Positions 1 to 6,018 of a DNA stretch of 6,018 bases are shown here, one piece after another. Every line of letters begins with the position of its first letter. The first letter of the stretch is position 1. The notes below the pieces were generated by a model. That model searched no databases and was not told the DNA's origin. It saw only the letters and a program-made list of their open reading frames with translations. The stretch lies in assembly GCA_945952355.1 (NCBI GenBank), contig CAMFIW010000201.1, positions 1-6,018 of the forward strand, written 5' to 3'. A program made the translations under genes and the position numbers. This DNA comes from an uncultured Phenylobacterium sp. (GTDB lineage Bacteria > Pseudomonadota > Alphaproteobacteria > Caulobacterales > Caulobacteraceae).

Positions 1-1
1 A

Positions 2-535
2 TCCAAGGGTATGCGGCCGTTCGACGTGGAGCTTCTGCCGACCCATGGCGGCTCGCTGCGGCTGTTCTGCTGCCACGATGCGGCGAGTCATGCGGAGACC
101 CCGGCCTTGGCCGACTTGCGCGCGCGAGAGCGCGCCGCGGGCCTCGACGACCTCGCAACCTACGGCGGGTTCGCCGCCCGCGTTGAGCAGGTCCGCAAGG
201 ACTTCCTCGCCTTCCTCGCCAAGGCTCGCGCAGATGGCAAACGGGTTGCGGCCTACGGGGCGGCGGCCAAGGGCAACACCTTCTTGAACTATGCCGGCGT
301 GGGGACCGACGACATCGTCGCGGCCTTCGACGCCAATCCGCACAAGCAGGACCACTACCTGCCGGGCAGCCATGTGCCGATCCACGCTCCGGCCAAGATC
401 GACGAGGTCCGCCCTGACTACCTGCTGATTCTGCCCTGGAACCTGAAGGACGAGATCATGGGTCAGATGGCCCGTATCCGCGACTGGGGCGGCCGGTTCG
501 TCACCGTCGCGCCCGAACCAAAGATCTGGGACTGA
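2..535 (+). CDS. Sugar C-methyltransferase, C-terminal part (SAM-dependent, Methyltransf_14 type), 5' truncated
   Basis: The frame is open from the window edge, so only the last 177 residues are present. The family (TylCIII/NovU-type C-methyltransferases of NDP-4-keto-deoxysugars) is usually about 400 residues long, so the zinc-binding N-terminus and the SAM-binding domain lie upstream. What is visible is characteristic: FDVELLPTHGGSLRLF near the start matches the conserved end of the methyltransferase domain. A Rossmann-like C-terminal domain follows, with VAAYGAAAKGNTFLNYAG and then FDANPHKQDHYLPGSHVPI. By family knowledge the enzyme transfers a methyl group from SAM to a ring carbon (usually C3) of an NDP-4-keto sugar in the cytoplasm. 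The stop codon overlaps the next start (TGATG), indicating one operon and translational coupling with the epimerase gene. The family call is firm. The substrate is inferred, and the catalytic residues cannot be checked because they lie outside the window. Confidence 0.9.
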   Translation, partial: SKGMRPFDVELLPTHGGSLRLFCCHDAASHAETPALADLRARERAAGLDDLATYGGFAARVEQVRKDFLAFLAKARADGKRVAAYGAAAKGNTFLNYAGVGTDDIVAAFDANPHKQDHYLPGSHVPIHAPAKIDEVRPDYLLILPWNLKDEIMGQMARIRDWGGRFVTVAPEPKIWD

Positions 536-1068
536 TGCGCTTCTCGCCCACCGCCATCGCAGGGGTCGTGGTGGTCGATATCGATCCGGCCGTCGACGAG
601 CGCGGCGCCTTCGCGCGCCTCCATTGCCCTGACGAGTTCGCCGCCGCGGGCCATCCTTTCGCGCCGGCCCAGACCAGCCTGTCGCGGAATACGGCCGCCT
701 TCACCTTACGGGGGATGCACTACGAGGCTCCACCGCGGGCGGAGACCAAACTGGTGCGGGTGACGCGGGGGCGGATATTCGACGTGGCGGTGGACCTGAG
801 GCCCGACAGCCCGACCTATCTCGCCTGGACGGGAGCGGAACTGTCCGCCGACAACGGCCGAGCCCTGCTGGTCGGCGCCGGCATGGCGCACGGCTTCCTG
901 ACCTTGGAGGACGAGACCGACGTCCTCTATCAGATCGACCGGATCTTCGAGCCGGGCCATGGTCGCGGGGTGCGCTGGAACGACCCGGCCTTCGCCATCG
1001 CGTGGCCCGGCGCGCCGCGAGTGATGTCCGAGCGCGACGCCACCTATCCCGACCTCCCGAGGGGCTAG
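535..1068 (+). CDS. RmlC-family dTDP-4-dehydrorhamnose 3,5-epimerase-like protein
   Basis: This 177-residue cupin has the usual RmlC length and the family landmarks in order: DERGAF (21-26), LRGMHYE (58-64), KLVRVTRGRIFDVAVDLR (72-89), AELSADN (101-107), MAHGFLTLED (117-126), VRWNDPAFAIAWP (146-158) and SERD (165-168). The residues expected for catalysis are present: His62, Tyr132 and Asp168 fit the His/Tyr/Asp set of RmlC enzymes, so it is probably active. The family epimerises C3 and/or C5 of NDP-4-keto-6-deoxyhexoses in the cytoplasm. Beside a C-methyltransferase and an SDR it more likely serves a branched deoxysugar than plain L-rhamnose, so I give no rml symbol. The ATG overlaps the preceding stop by one base and has only a weak upstream purine run, consistent with translational coupling. 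Whether it acts at C3, C5 or both cannot be read from sequence. Confidence 0.92.
   Translation: MRFSPTAIAGVVVVDIDPAVDERGAFARLHCPDEFAAAGHPFAPAQTSLSRNTAAFTLRGMHYEAPPRAETKLVRVTRGRIFDVAVDLRPDSPTYLAWTGAELSADNGRALLVGAGMAHGFLTLEDETDVLYQIDRIFEPGHGRGVRWNDPAFAIAWPGAPRVMSERDATYPDLPRG
1059..1064 (+). promoter_or_regulatory. Ribosome binding site for the SDR gene
   Basis: GAGGGG lies six bases before the GTG at 1071 and overlaps the stop region of the epimerase gene. It decides the start of the next gene. The in-frame ATG at 1002 would add 23 residues of arginine-rich sequence before the Rossmann motif and would overlap the epimerase gene by 67 bases. Confidence 0.7.
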
Positions 1069-1070
1069 CG

Positions 1071-2024
1071 GTGGCCGACATCCTGCTGACCGGCGCAAGC
1101 TCATTCACCGGCCTGTGGATCGCCGAGGCCTTGGCGTCGGCCGGGCATGCGGTGACCGCGCCTCTTAAGCGGCCGGCCAGCGATTATTCCGGCCTGCGCC
1201 GGCAACGCGTCGAGCGGCTCGGCCGGAGCGCCGAGGTGATCTTCGATACGCCCTTCGCCTCGCAGGCCTTGCTGGCTCTCGTAGCGTCACGCCGCTTCGA
1301 CCTCTTGGGCCACCATGCGGCGGACATCGTGAACTACCGCTCCGCAGACTACGACCCCGCGGCCGGCTTTTCGCGCAATGTCGACGGCGCGGATGCGGTC
1401 TTCGAGGCATTTTCCCGGTCCGGCGGGCGCGCGGTCATCGCGACCGGCACAGCCTTCGAGCCCGGCGAGGGCGGGGAGGGGCCCGAGGCCCTGGCCGTCA
1501 GTCCCTACGGCCTGTCCAAGGGATTGACCAACCAGGCCCTGCGTCACATGGCCCGCTGGCGGGGGCTTGGCTTCGGCAAATTCGTGATCGCCGGCCCCTT
1601 CGGGCGGCTCGAGGAGGGGCGGTTCGCCTGGTCGATGTTCCAGGCTTGGTTCGACGATCGCCCGGGGGTCGTTCGGACGCCGCGCTACGTGCGCGACAAC
1701 ATCCCGGCGCCGGTGCTGGCCGCGGCCTATTCAGGCCTAGTCCACCGGATGCTGGCCGGCGCCGAGGACCTGATCGCGCGGCCCCAGGGCTTCGTCGGCA
1801 CTCAGGAGGCGTTCGGCCGCCGCCTCGCGGCCGCCATGGCGCCGCGCCTGGGACGCGCCTGCGCGATCGAGTCGATGGATCAGCCGCGCCTGGACGAACC
1901 CGAGACCCGAATCAATTCCGAGCCGGCCTTCGCACCGGGCTGGGACGAGGCCGCGTTCTGGGACGACTACGCCGCCTACTATCAGGAGACCGCCGCCGCC
2001 GGGCTGCTTGCCGCGCCGGCGTAG
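1071..2024 (+). CDS. Extended SDR: NAD(P)-dependent nucleotide-sugar epimerase/dehydratase/reductase
   Basis: From the GTG start the protein is 317 residues. The Rossmann fold begins at once with ILLTGASSFTG (4-14). The middle glycine of the usual TGxxGFxG motif is Ser11, a variant that need not abolish cofactor binding. HHAADIVNYRS (81-91) matches the extended-SDR region after beta-4. VIATGTAFEPGEG carries the Ser/Thr position, and SPYGLSK (144-150) supplies the YxxxK catalytic pair Tyr146/Lys150. RYVRDNIPAPVLAAAY (205-220) is the C-terminal substrate-domain motif. Following a C-methyltransferase and a 3,5-epimerase with a two-base gap, it is best read as the final 4-keto reductase of a branched deoxysugar pathway, though an epimerase or dehydratase role is possible. 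Its 3' end runs 43 bases into the convergent glycosyltransferase gene. SDR membership is secure; the exact reaction is inferred. Confidence 0.88.
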   Translation: MADILLTGASSFTGLWIAEALASAGHAVTAPLKRPASDYSGLRRQRVERLGRSAEVIFDTPFASQALLALVASRRFDLLGHHAADIVNYRSADYDPAAGFSRNVDGADAVFEAFSRSGGRAVIATGTAFEPGEGGEGPEALAVSPYGLSKGLTNQALRHMARWRGLGFGKFVIAGPFGRLEEGRFAWSMFQAWFDDRPGVVRTPRYVRDNIPAPVLAAAYSGLVHRMLAGAEDLIARPQGFVGTQEAFGRRLAAAMAPRLGRACAIESMDQPRLDEPETRINSEPAFAPGWDEAAFWDDYAAYYQETAAAGLLAAPA

Positions 2025-4251
2025 ACCCCGCTCTCCTTGACCGCCTTTTCGATGGCATCGAAGTAGTCGACCGCGAACTGGCGGGTGTCGCCGAGGGGGC
2101 TGGCCTTCATCCGCGCGCGCAGGGTGCGGCGCAGTTCGGCGATGCGCTCTGGGTCATTGGCGAGCCCGACCGCGATGCGCACATAGTCCTCGGTCGATCG
2201 GCCGCACAGGTCGCCGAGACCCAGGTTCATCAGCACCGAATAGCTGAGCCGCTCGAACATCGCCGGGCCCACCTGCGCGACGACCGGGGCGCCCATCCAA
2301 AGCGACTCGCAGGTGGTGGTGCCGCCGGTCTGGGGGAAGGTGTCCAGCGAGATGTCCATCTCGTTGTAGAACGGCAGGTGGCGGCCCCGCACGGCCTCGA
2401 ACCTCACGCGATCGGCCGTGACGCCCTCCCGGGCGAAGGCGGCGAGAATGTTCTGGCGGAAGGCCGGCGAACCACTCTCGGGACGCACGAACAAGAACCG
2501 TGAGCCGGGGACCGCGGCGACGATCCGGGCCCAGGCCGACAGCACTTCGCGACCGTACTTGTAGGGATTGTTTGCGGTGCCGAAGGTGACGAAGCCGTTC
2601 CGCTCGACCGGGGCCTGCGGGTTCGCGGCCGGCTCCTGGCGGAAGGCGCGCTCGCCCAGCGCATACCAGGTGCGCGGCAGGAGCATCGGCTTTTCCAGGA
2701 TCAGCGCCGGGTCTTCCGGCAGGACGTAGGGGTCGACCACCAGGTAGTCGATCTCGGCCAGGCCGGCGGAGTGCGGATAGCCGACCCAACTCGCGCCCAG
2801 CGGCGCCGGCTTGTAGGCCATCACCGTCAGCTTGTTCATGTGTGTGGAGCCGCCGAGTTCGATGAGCATGTCGAGCTCGTCTTTGGCGATTTCCTGGGCG
2901 GCCTCGCGGTCGCCGATGTGCGGCCACCAGCGGAATCCGTCGACCCAGGCCGTGATCTGCTTCTGGGTCGGGTCCTCCTCGCCCTGATAGAAGGAGTAGC
3001 AGTACACTTCGAAGCGGCTACGGTCGTAGTGCTCGAGGAGGGGCAGGGCGAAGTAGGCGACCGGGTGGGCCCGTAGATCCGATGACATGAAGCCGACGCG
3101 GATCTTGCCGTTGGGCCTGCGGGTCCGGGGATGGTCGATCGGTCGCGTCGAGACCGCGCGCGTGACGAGCCCGCCCCAGGAGCGATGCATGTCCACCAGG
3201 CTATGGCGATCCTGCGGCGTGCGCACCCGGCTCAGGTGGGCCATGAGGGCCGTGTGCTTTCCGGTGTCTGCGAACATGCGGCCCATCTCGTCGAAGCCGG
3301 GCAGGGTCTCCAGGGCGTCGAAATCCGCGGCAGGGCTTCCTTGAGCACCCGGTAGGACTGGTCGACCATCTGGGCTTCTTCCGGACCGCGAGTGCGGCTT
3401 AGGCTTTCCGCCAAGGTGACGCGGATGCTCATGTTGTCCGGATCCAGCGCGATGGCCTTGCGCAGGTGTTCGTGCGCGCGAGGGCGGTCCCAGTCCATCA
3501 CCGTCGCGCCGAGCTGGTGATGCAGCCAAGCCGCGTGATCGAACTTGTCGACCAATGACAACAGAAAGGCCTCGGCCTCCTTGGGCCGACTCAGGCGTCG
3601 GAGCAGCGCGGCCTTGGCTTCACAGAGCCGCGCGCCATCCGTTGCGGCGGCGATACCCTCGTCCAGGACCTTGAGCGAGGCATCCGGTCCGGTCCGCTCC
3701 AAGACGACGTTCGAGAGGTCCAGCCAGGCGTCGGTGAGGGACGGCTTCAGCCGAGCGGCGAGCCTGAACCGCATCTCCGCCTTCTCGAGATCGCCCGAAT
3801 TCCAGTAGGCTCGGCCCAACGCGCGCTGATGCTCGGCATTTGCCGGGGCGCCGCGGACGACCTTGGTCCAGACCGCGACGGCCGCCGGGCCGTTCTTGAT
3901 GTCGTTGTAGATGTTGCCCCTGTTGATGGCGGACACGTCGCTCTTGGGGTTGATCTTCTGGGCCCGGTCGAGGGCGGCCAGGGCGTCGTCGAAGCGCTTG
4001 AGGCGGCGCAGGCAGACGCCGAGCAGGTTCCAGAGGTCGAAGTCGCGGGGGTACTGCTCGGTCCCCTGGCGCGCCCAGCGCTCGCCCTCCGCGTAGCGCT
4101 GGTGCCGGAACAGGAGGGAACAGAAGTTCCGATATACCAGGAGGGGGGCGACCGGGTCTTTTTCGAGCTCTTCTGCGATCAGGCGGATGCCGTCCTCGCG
4201 CCGGCCGCTCGCGAGCGCGGCCTCTCCGTCTGCGAAACGCGTAAGGGACAT
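1982..4251 (-). CDS. TPR-containing SPINDLY/OGT-like (GT41-type) glycosyltransferase, frame broken once
   Basis: Two minus-strand frames together encode one protein of about 756 residues. The first (4251 to about 3328) gives 308 residues with about eight consecutive TPR helical pairs, for example FDLWNLLGVCLRRLKRFDDA and AEHQRALGRAYWNSGDLEKA. The second (3325 to 1982) gives the catalytic part. KIRVGFMSSDLRAHP holds the conserved His near 396. NNPYKY holds a Lys near 565, matching the UDP-contacting catalytic Lys of human OGT, and DTFPQTGGTTTCESLWMGAPVV is the nucleotide-sugar binding signature. Such proteins transfer sugar to Ser/Thr of proteins, with the TPRs selecting the target; bacterial examples glycosylate flagellins and adhesins. 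I chose ATG 4251 over ATG 4290 because AGGAAG sits just before it and the extra 13 residues are not TPR-like. The gap to the SemiSWEET gene is 106 bases. Frames A and B do not join without one added base near 3326-3333. The family is certain; target and donor sugar are unknown. Confidence 0.88.
3326..3333 (-). other. Frameshift site in the TPR/OGT-like gene
   Basis: Reading the minus strand, TPR-type sequence ends with RVLKEALP (CTG at 3333-3331, CCG at 3330-3328). The catalytic-half frame resumes at GAT (3325-3323), DFDALETLPGF. Only the two bases CG (3327-3326) lie between, so one base is missing (or, less simply, two are extra). Past this point the first frame turns into unrelated sequence and stops at 3232. 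The second frame before this point is proline/arginine-rich shadow sequence. The local run is CTGCCGCGGAT. Restoring a lost C or G in this GC-rich run would give an uninterrupted protein. Confidence 0.8.
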
Positions 4252-4256
4252 CGAGA

Positions 4257-4262
4257 CTTCCT
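4257..4262 (-). promoter_or_regulatory. Ribosome binding site for the TPR/OGT-like gene
   Basis: AGGAAG on the minus strand ends five bases before the ATG at 4251, good Shine-Dalgarno spacing. It supports that start over the upstream in-frame ATG at 4290. A short perfect inverted repeat, GGAGGC-G-GCCTCC (4271-4283), lies just upstream in the same leader but does not overlap it. I see no convincing promoter hexamers in the 106-base gap. Confidence 0.6.
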
Positions 4263-4357
4263 GTCGGGCGGGAGGCGGCCTCCACGCCAATATCGTCGCA
4301 CGGCTTCAGGGGCCGAATTCGGGCGCGCAATCTAGTGATCCGCGCAAGCGGCGCCAA

Positions 4358-4627
4358 CTATGCGCGCCCTATGTCGCGGTATCGCCATTTCAAGGCGAGG
4401 ATCACTGCGGAAAGCAGGAGGCAGATGCCGTTGGACGCGGCGACGGGCCAGCTTCGCGACAGCACGCCGTAGGCGATCCATAGCGAAAAGCCAGTGACGG
4501 TGACCACGTACATGCGCAGCGAGACGGAACTTGCGTCCCGCTCGCGCGCGATCTTGACGATCTGGGGCACGAAGCTCGCCATCGAGCAGAGCGCCGCCAG
4601 GGTTCCGATCAGGTTGGCCAGGTTCAC
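4358..4627 (-). CDS. SemiSWEET sugar transporter (MtN3/saliva, PQ-loop family)
   Basis: The 89-residue protein is the normal length of a bacterial SemiSWEET. It has three hydrophobic helices, about residues 4-25, 38-56 and 61-79. Helix 1 carries the PQ motif in SFVPQIVKI (Pro21-Gln22). A basic/polar loop RERDASSVSLRMY follows. Helix 2 has FSLWIAYG with Trp50, and helix 3 has Asn66 in PVAASNGI; a Trp and an Asn at these places line the sugar site in characterised SemiSWEETs. The family works as an inner-membrane dimer, moving small sugars down their gradient. The start is GTG, supported by GGAGGG five bases upstream. It follows the sulfate-binding protein gene by 57 bases on the same strand, so co-transcription is possible though the functions are unrelated. 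The transported sugar cannot be told from sequence. Confidence 0.88.
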   Translation of the reverse strand: MNLANLIGTLAALCSMASFVPQIVKIARERDASSVSLRMYVVTVTGFSLWIAYGVLSRSWPVAASNGICLLLSAVILALKWRYRDIGRA

Positions 4628-4633
4628 GGTCGC

Positions 4634-4650
4634 CCTCCGAGCCTCGGAGG
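4634..4650 (-). promoter_or_regulatory. Perfect GC-rich inverted repeat covering the SemiSWEET ribosome binding site
   Basis: CCTCCGAG-G-CTCGGAGG on the minus strand is an 8-bp perfect inverted repeat with a one-base centre, which would fold as a six-pair stem with a five-base loop. Its 3' arm contains the GGAGG of the Shine-Dalgarno sequence (4633-4638) for the GTG at 4627. Folding in the mRNA would therefore hide the binding site. No T-run follows, so it is not a standard intrinsic terminator. A regulatory role is inferred. Confidence 0.4.
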
Positions 4651-4684
4651 AACGGTTGAGCTTGGCCGAGGTTTCCGCCGCGCC

Positions 4685-5716
4685 TCAATGCGGCTTGTAG
4701 ATCTGGTCGAACACGCCACCGTCGCCGAAGTGGGTAGCCTGGGCCTTCTTCCAGCCTCCGAAGGTGTTGTCGATCGTCACCAGCGGGATCTTGGGGAAGC
4801 GATTGGCGTACTTCGCCGCCGCTTGCTCGTTGCGCGGCCGGTACCAGTTCTGGCCGATGATGTCCTGGGCTAGCGGGCTGTAGAGAAAGTTCAGATAGCC
4901 TTGGGCGATGGTGCGGGTCTTCTTGCGGTCGACGACCTTGTCCACAAGTGCGACCGGCGGCTCGGCGAGGATCGAGCTCGACGGGAAGACGATGTCGAAC
5001 TTGTCGCCGAATTCCTCGCTGGCCAAGTGAGCCTCGTTCTCCCACGACAGCAGGACGTCGCCGAGGCCGCGCTGGGCGAAGGTGATCGTCGAGCCCCGGG
5101 CTCCGGTGTCGAGCACCGGGACGTTGTCATAGACCTTCTGGACGAAGGCGCGGGCCTTGGCGTCGTTGCCACCCGGCGCCTTCAGCGCCGCGGCCCAGGC
5201 CGCCAGATAGGCCCAGCGGGCGCCGCCGGAGGTCTTTGGGTTGGGGGTGATCACCGACACGCCCGGCTTCACCAGGTCCGGCCAGTCCTTGATCTTCCAC
5301 GGGTTCCCCTTTCTGACCAGGAACACGATCGTCGAGTAGTAGGGGGTGGAGTTGTTCGGCAGGCGCGCCTGCCAATCAGCCGGCAGCAGCCGGGCCCGCG
5401 CCGAGATCTCGTCGATGTCGGCCGCTAGGGCCAGGGTGACCACGTCGGCCTGCAGGCCGTCGATCACGGATCGGGCCTGCTTGCCCGAGCCGCCATGGCT
5501 TTGCTGGATCTCGATGTCCTGGCCGGTCTTGTCCTTCCAGTACTTCACGTAGGCGGCGTCGATCTGCTTATAGAGCTCCCGGGTCGGGTCGTAACTCACG
5601 TTCAGCAGCGTGACCTTCCCGGCGGCGGAAGCCGGTCCGGGGATCAGGGCGGGCGCAGCGGCGCTCGCGGCCAGGGCCGCGGTCAACATGCCGCGCCGGG
5701 AAAGGTCTTGGCTCAT
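4685..5716 (-). CDS. sbp: Periplasmic sulfate-binding protein of a sulfate ABC transporter
   Basis: The 343-residue protein closely resembles enterobacterial Sbp along its length. [15 protein letters not shown] (35-49), [14 protein letters not shown] (71-84), [14 protein letters not shown] (91-104) and [21 protein letters not shown] (128-148) are family blocks. NPKTSGGAR (159-167) is the classic second sulfate-binding signature, and LSWENEAH carries a Trp (225) of the anion site. The N-terminus is a signal peptide: SRRGML (6-11) is followed by an alanine-rich stretch and a likely cleavage after ASA (about residue 31). The twin arginines suggest Tat export, whereas E. coli Sbp uses Sec. It captures sulfate (or thiosulfate) in the periplasm for a CysTWA-type permease. 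GAGGA lies eight bases before the ATG. The porin gene ends 29 bases upstream, suggesting one operon. No cysT, cysW or cysA follows in the window, so the permease must be encoded elsewhere. Confidence 0.95.
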   Translation of the reverse strand: MSQDLSRRGMLTAALAASAAAPALIPGPASAAGKVTLLNVSYDPTRELYKQIDAAYVKYWKDKTGQDIEIQQSHGGSGKQARSVIDGLQADVVTLALAADIDEISARARLLPADWQARLPNNSTPYYSTIVFLVRKGNPWKIKDWPDLVKPGVSVITPNPKTSGGARWAYLAAWAAALKAPGGNDAKARAFVQKVYDNVPVLDTGARGSTITFAQRGLGDVLLSWENEAHLASEEFGDKFDIVFPSSSILAEPPVALVDKVVDRKKTRTIAQGYLNFLYSPLAQDIIGQNWYRPRNEQAAAKYANRFPKIPLVTIDNTFGGWKKAQATHFGDGGVFDQIYKPH

Positions 5717-5745
5717 AGGGGAAGTCCTCTTGTCGGGAATGGTCT

Positions 5746-5972
5746 CTAGAACGCCACTTGCGAACGCAGGTTGATCGTCTGGAAATCCTGGTTGAGCGGC
5801 AGGCCGGCGGCGTTCAGCCGCTCGATGCTCACCCGGCTGTAGTCGAGCATGAACTTAACGGCCGAGTTCGGGAACCAGTTCACGCCCAGCGCCCAGATAT
5901 CCTGTTGGCCGCCCCGCACGCGGTTCGCCGCGAGCGTGCTGTATTCGGCGTAGTTCAGGTCCAGGGTGGAAT
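5746..5972 (-). CDS. Phosphate-selective porin O/P family protein, C-terminal end only
   Basis: The last 74 residues of an outer-membrane beta-barrel are present; the gene runs off the contig end, where adapter sequence replaces it. [13 protein letters not shown], then [34 protein letters not shown], and the terminal INLRSQVAF match the last strands of OprO/OprP-like porins (Porin_O_P). The protein ends in phenylalanine, as outer-membrane barrels recognised by the Bam machinery usually do. OprP and OprO of Pseudomonas pass phosphate and pyrophosphate. Its place 29 bases upstream of a sulfate-binding protein gene, on the same strand, suggests that this one helps anion uptake, perhaps of sulfate. 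The selectivity lysines and loop 3 lie outside the window. The stop is TAG at 5748-5746. The family call rests on a short but distinctive tail. Confidence 0.82.
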
Positions 5973-6018
5973 CTGTCTCTTATACACATCTCCGAGCCCA
6001 CGAGACTAGGCATGATCT
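5973..6018. other. Illumina Nextera adapter read-through (non-genomic)
   Basis: CTGTCTCTTATACACATCT (5973-5991) is the 19-base Tn5 mosaic end used in Nextera tagmentation. CCGAGCCCACGAGAC (5992-6006) is the read-2 adapter. TAGGCATG (6007-6014) matches, from memory, the Nextera i7 index N706, and ATCT is the start of the P7 flow-cell sequence. The order and spacing are exactly those of a read running through a short insert into its adapter. A frame on the plus strand here yields the tell-tale peptide LLYTSPSPRD, a known database contaminant. Confidence 0.98.

Noticed and set aside
1002..1070. Upstream ATG at 1002 as the start of the SDR gene
   Set aside because: It would overlap the epimerase gene by 67 bases and add 23 arginine-rich residues before the Rossmann motif; GTG at 1071 has a good ribosome binding site.
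1646..2503. Plus-strand frame of 285 codons crossing the SDR/glycosyltransferase junction
   Set aside because: It is out of frame with the SDR for its first part and antisense to the OGT domain for the rest; the composition is shadow-like.
2154..2927. Long minus-strand frame of 257 codons inside the glycosyltransferase gene
   Set aside because: It is arginine/proline/glycine-rich shadow sequence of the catalytic domain in another frame, a usual effect of high GC; no domain is recognisable.
3320..3340. Programmed ribosomal frameshifting in the TPR/OGT-like gene
   Set aside because: There is no slippery heptamer, no poly-A or poly-T slip site and no obvious downstream pseudoknot; a missing base is simpler.
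4313..4322. Ten-base palindrome CCGAATTCGG upstream of the glycosyltransferase gene, considered as an operator
   Set aside because: It is short, occurs once, contains a common EcoRI site and does not extend; there is no support for a regulator site.
4332..5045. Minus-strand frame of 237 codons spanning sbp and the SemiSWEET gene
   Set aside because: It runs out of frame through two clearly recognised genes and shows no family features of its own.
5973..5991. 19-base Tn5 mosaic end, as might mark a transposon boundary
   Set aside because: It is followed directly by the Nextera read-2 adapter, an index and the P7 start, so it comes from library preparation and not from a mobile element.
5758..6009. 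Plus-strand reading frame of 83 codons at the contig end
   Set aside because: It is antisense to the porin gene and ends in adapter-encoded LLYTSPSPRD; it is not a gene.

Overview
The window is GC-rich DNA with strong G/C bias at third codon positions. Its gene content is typical of an alphaproteobacterium, most likely of the Caulobacter/Phenylobacterium type; that placement is inferred from gene families and composition, not proven. It is the end of a contig: the last 46 bases (5973-6018) are not genomic but Illumina Nextera read-through adapter, so the biological sequence stops at 5972.

Left part, plus strand (2-2024): a tightly packed three-gene operon for a modified deoxysugar. It holds the C-terminal part of a sugar C-methyltransferase (cut by the window start), an RmlC-type 3,5-epimerase with intact catalytic residues, and an extended SDR that probably reduces or epimerises a 4-keto sugar nucleotide. 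The first two genes overlap by one base and the next two are separated by two bases. Together they would turn an NDP-4-keto-6-deoxyhexose, made by genes upstream of the window, into a C-methylated (branched) deoxyhexose.

Middle, minus strand (4251-1982): a large gene for a TPR-containing SPINDLY/O-GlcNAc-transferase-like glycosyltransferase. It converges on the sugar operon, and the two 3' ends overlap by 43 bp. The reading frame is broken near 3326-3333 by an apparent one-base loss between the TPR half and the catalytic half. Both halves look healthy, so this may be an assembly error. The neighbourhood suggests a protein-glycosylation locus in which one strand makes an unusual sugar and the other encodes a candidate protein glycosyltransferase.

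Right part, minus strand (5972-4358): an uptake group. In transcription order it has the C-terminus of a phosphate-selective porin O/P family protein (cut by the contig end), a complete periplasmic sulfate-binding protein with a Tat-like signal peptide, and an 89-residue SemiSWEET (MtN3/PQ-loop) sugar transporter. The ribosome binding site of the SemiSWEET gene lies inside a perfect GC-rich hairpin. No sulfate permease or ATPase gene is visible here.

No tRNA, rRNA, CRISPR array or insertion sequence was seen. All gaps between genes are about 100 bases or shorter. I did not find a wholly new system. The points most worth following are the sugar-synthesis/OGT pairing, the frameshift, the sulfate-binding protein/porin pairing and the adapter tail.
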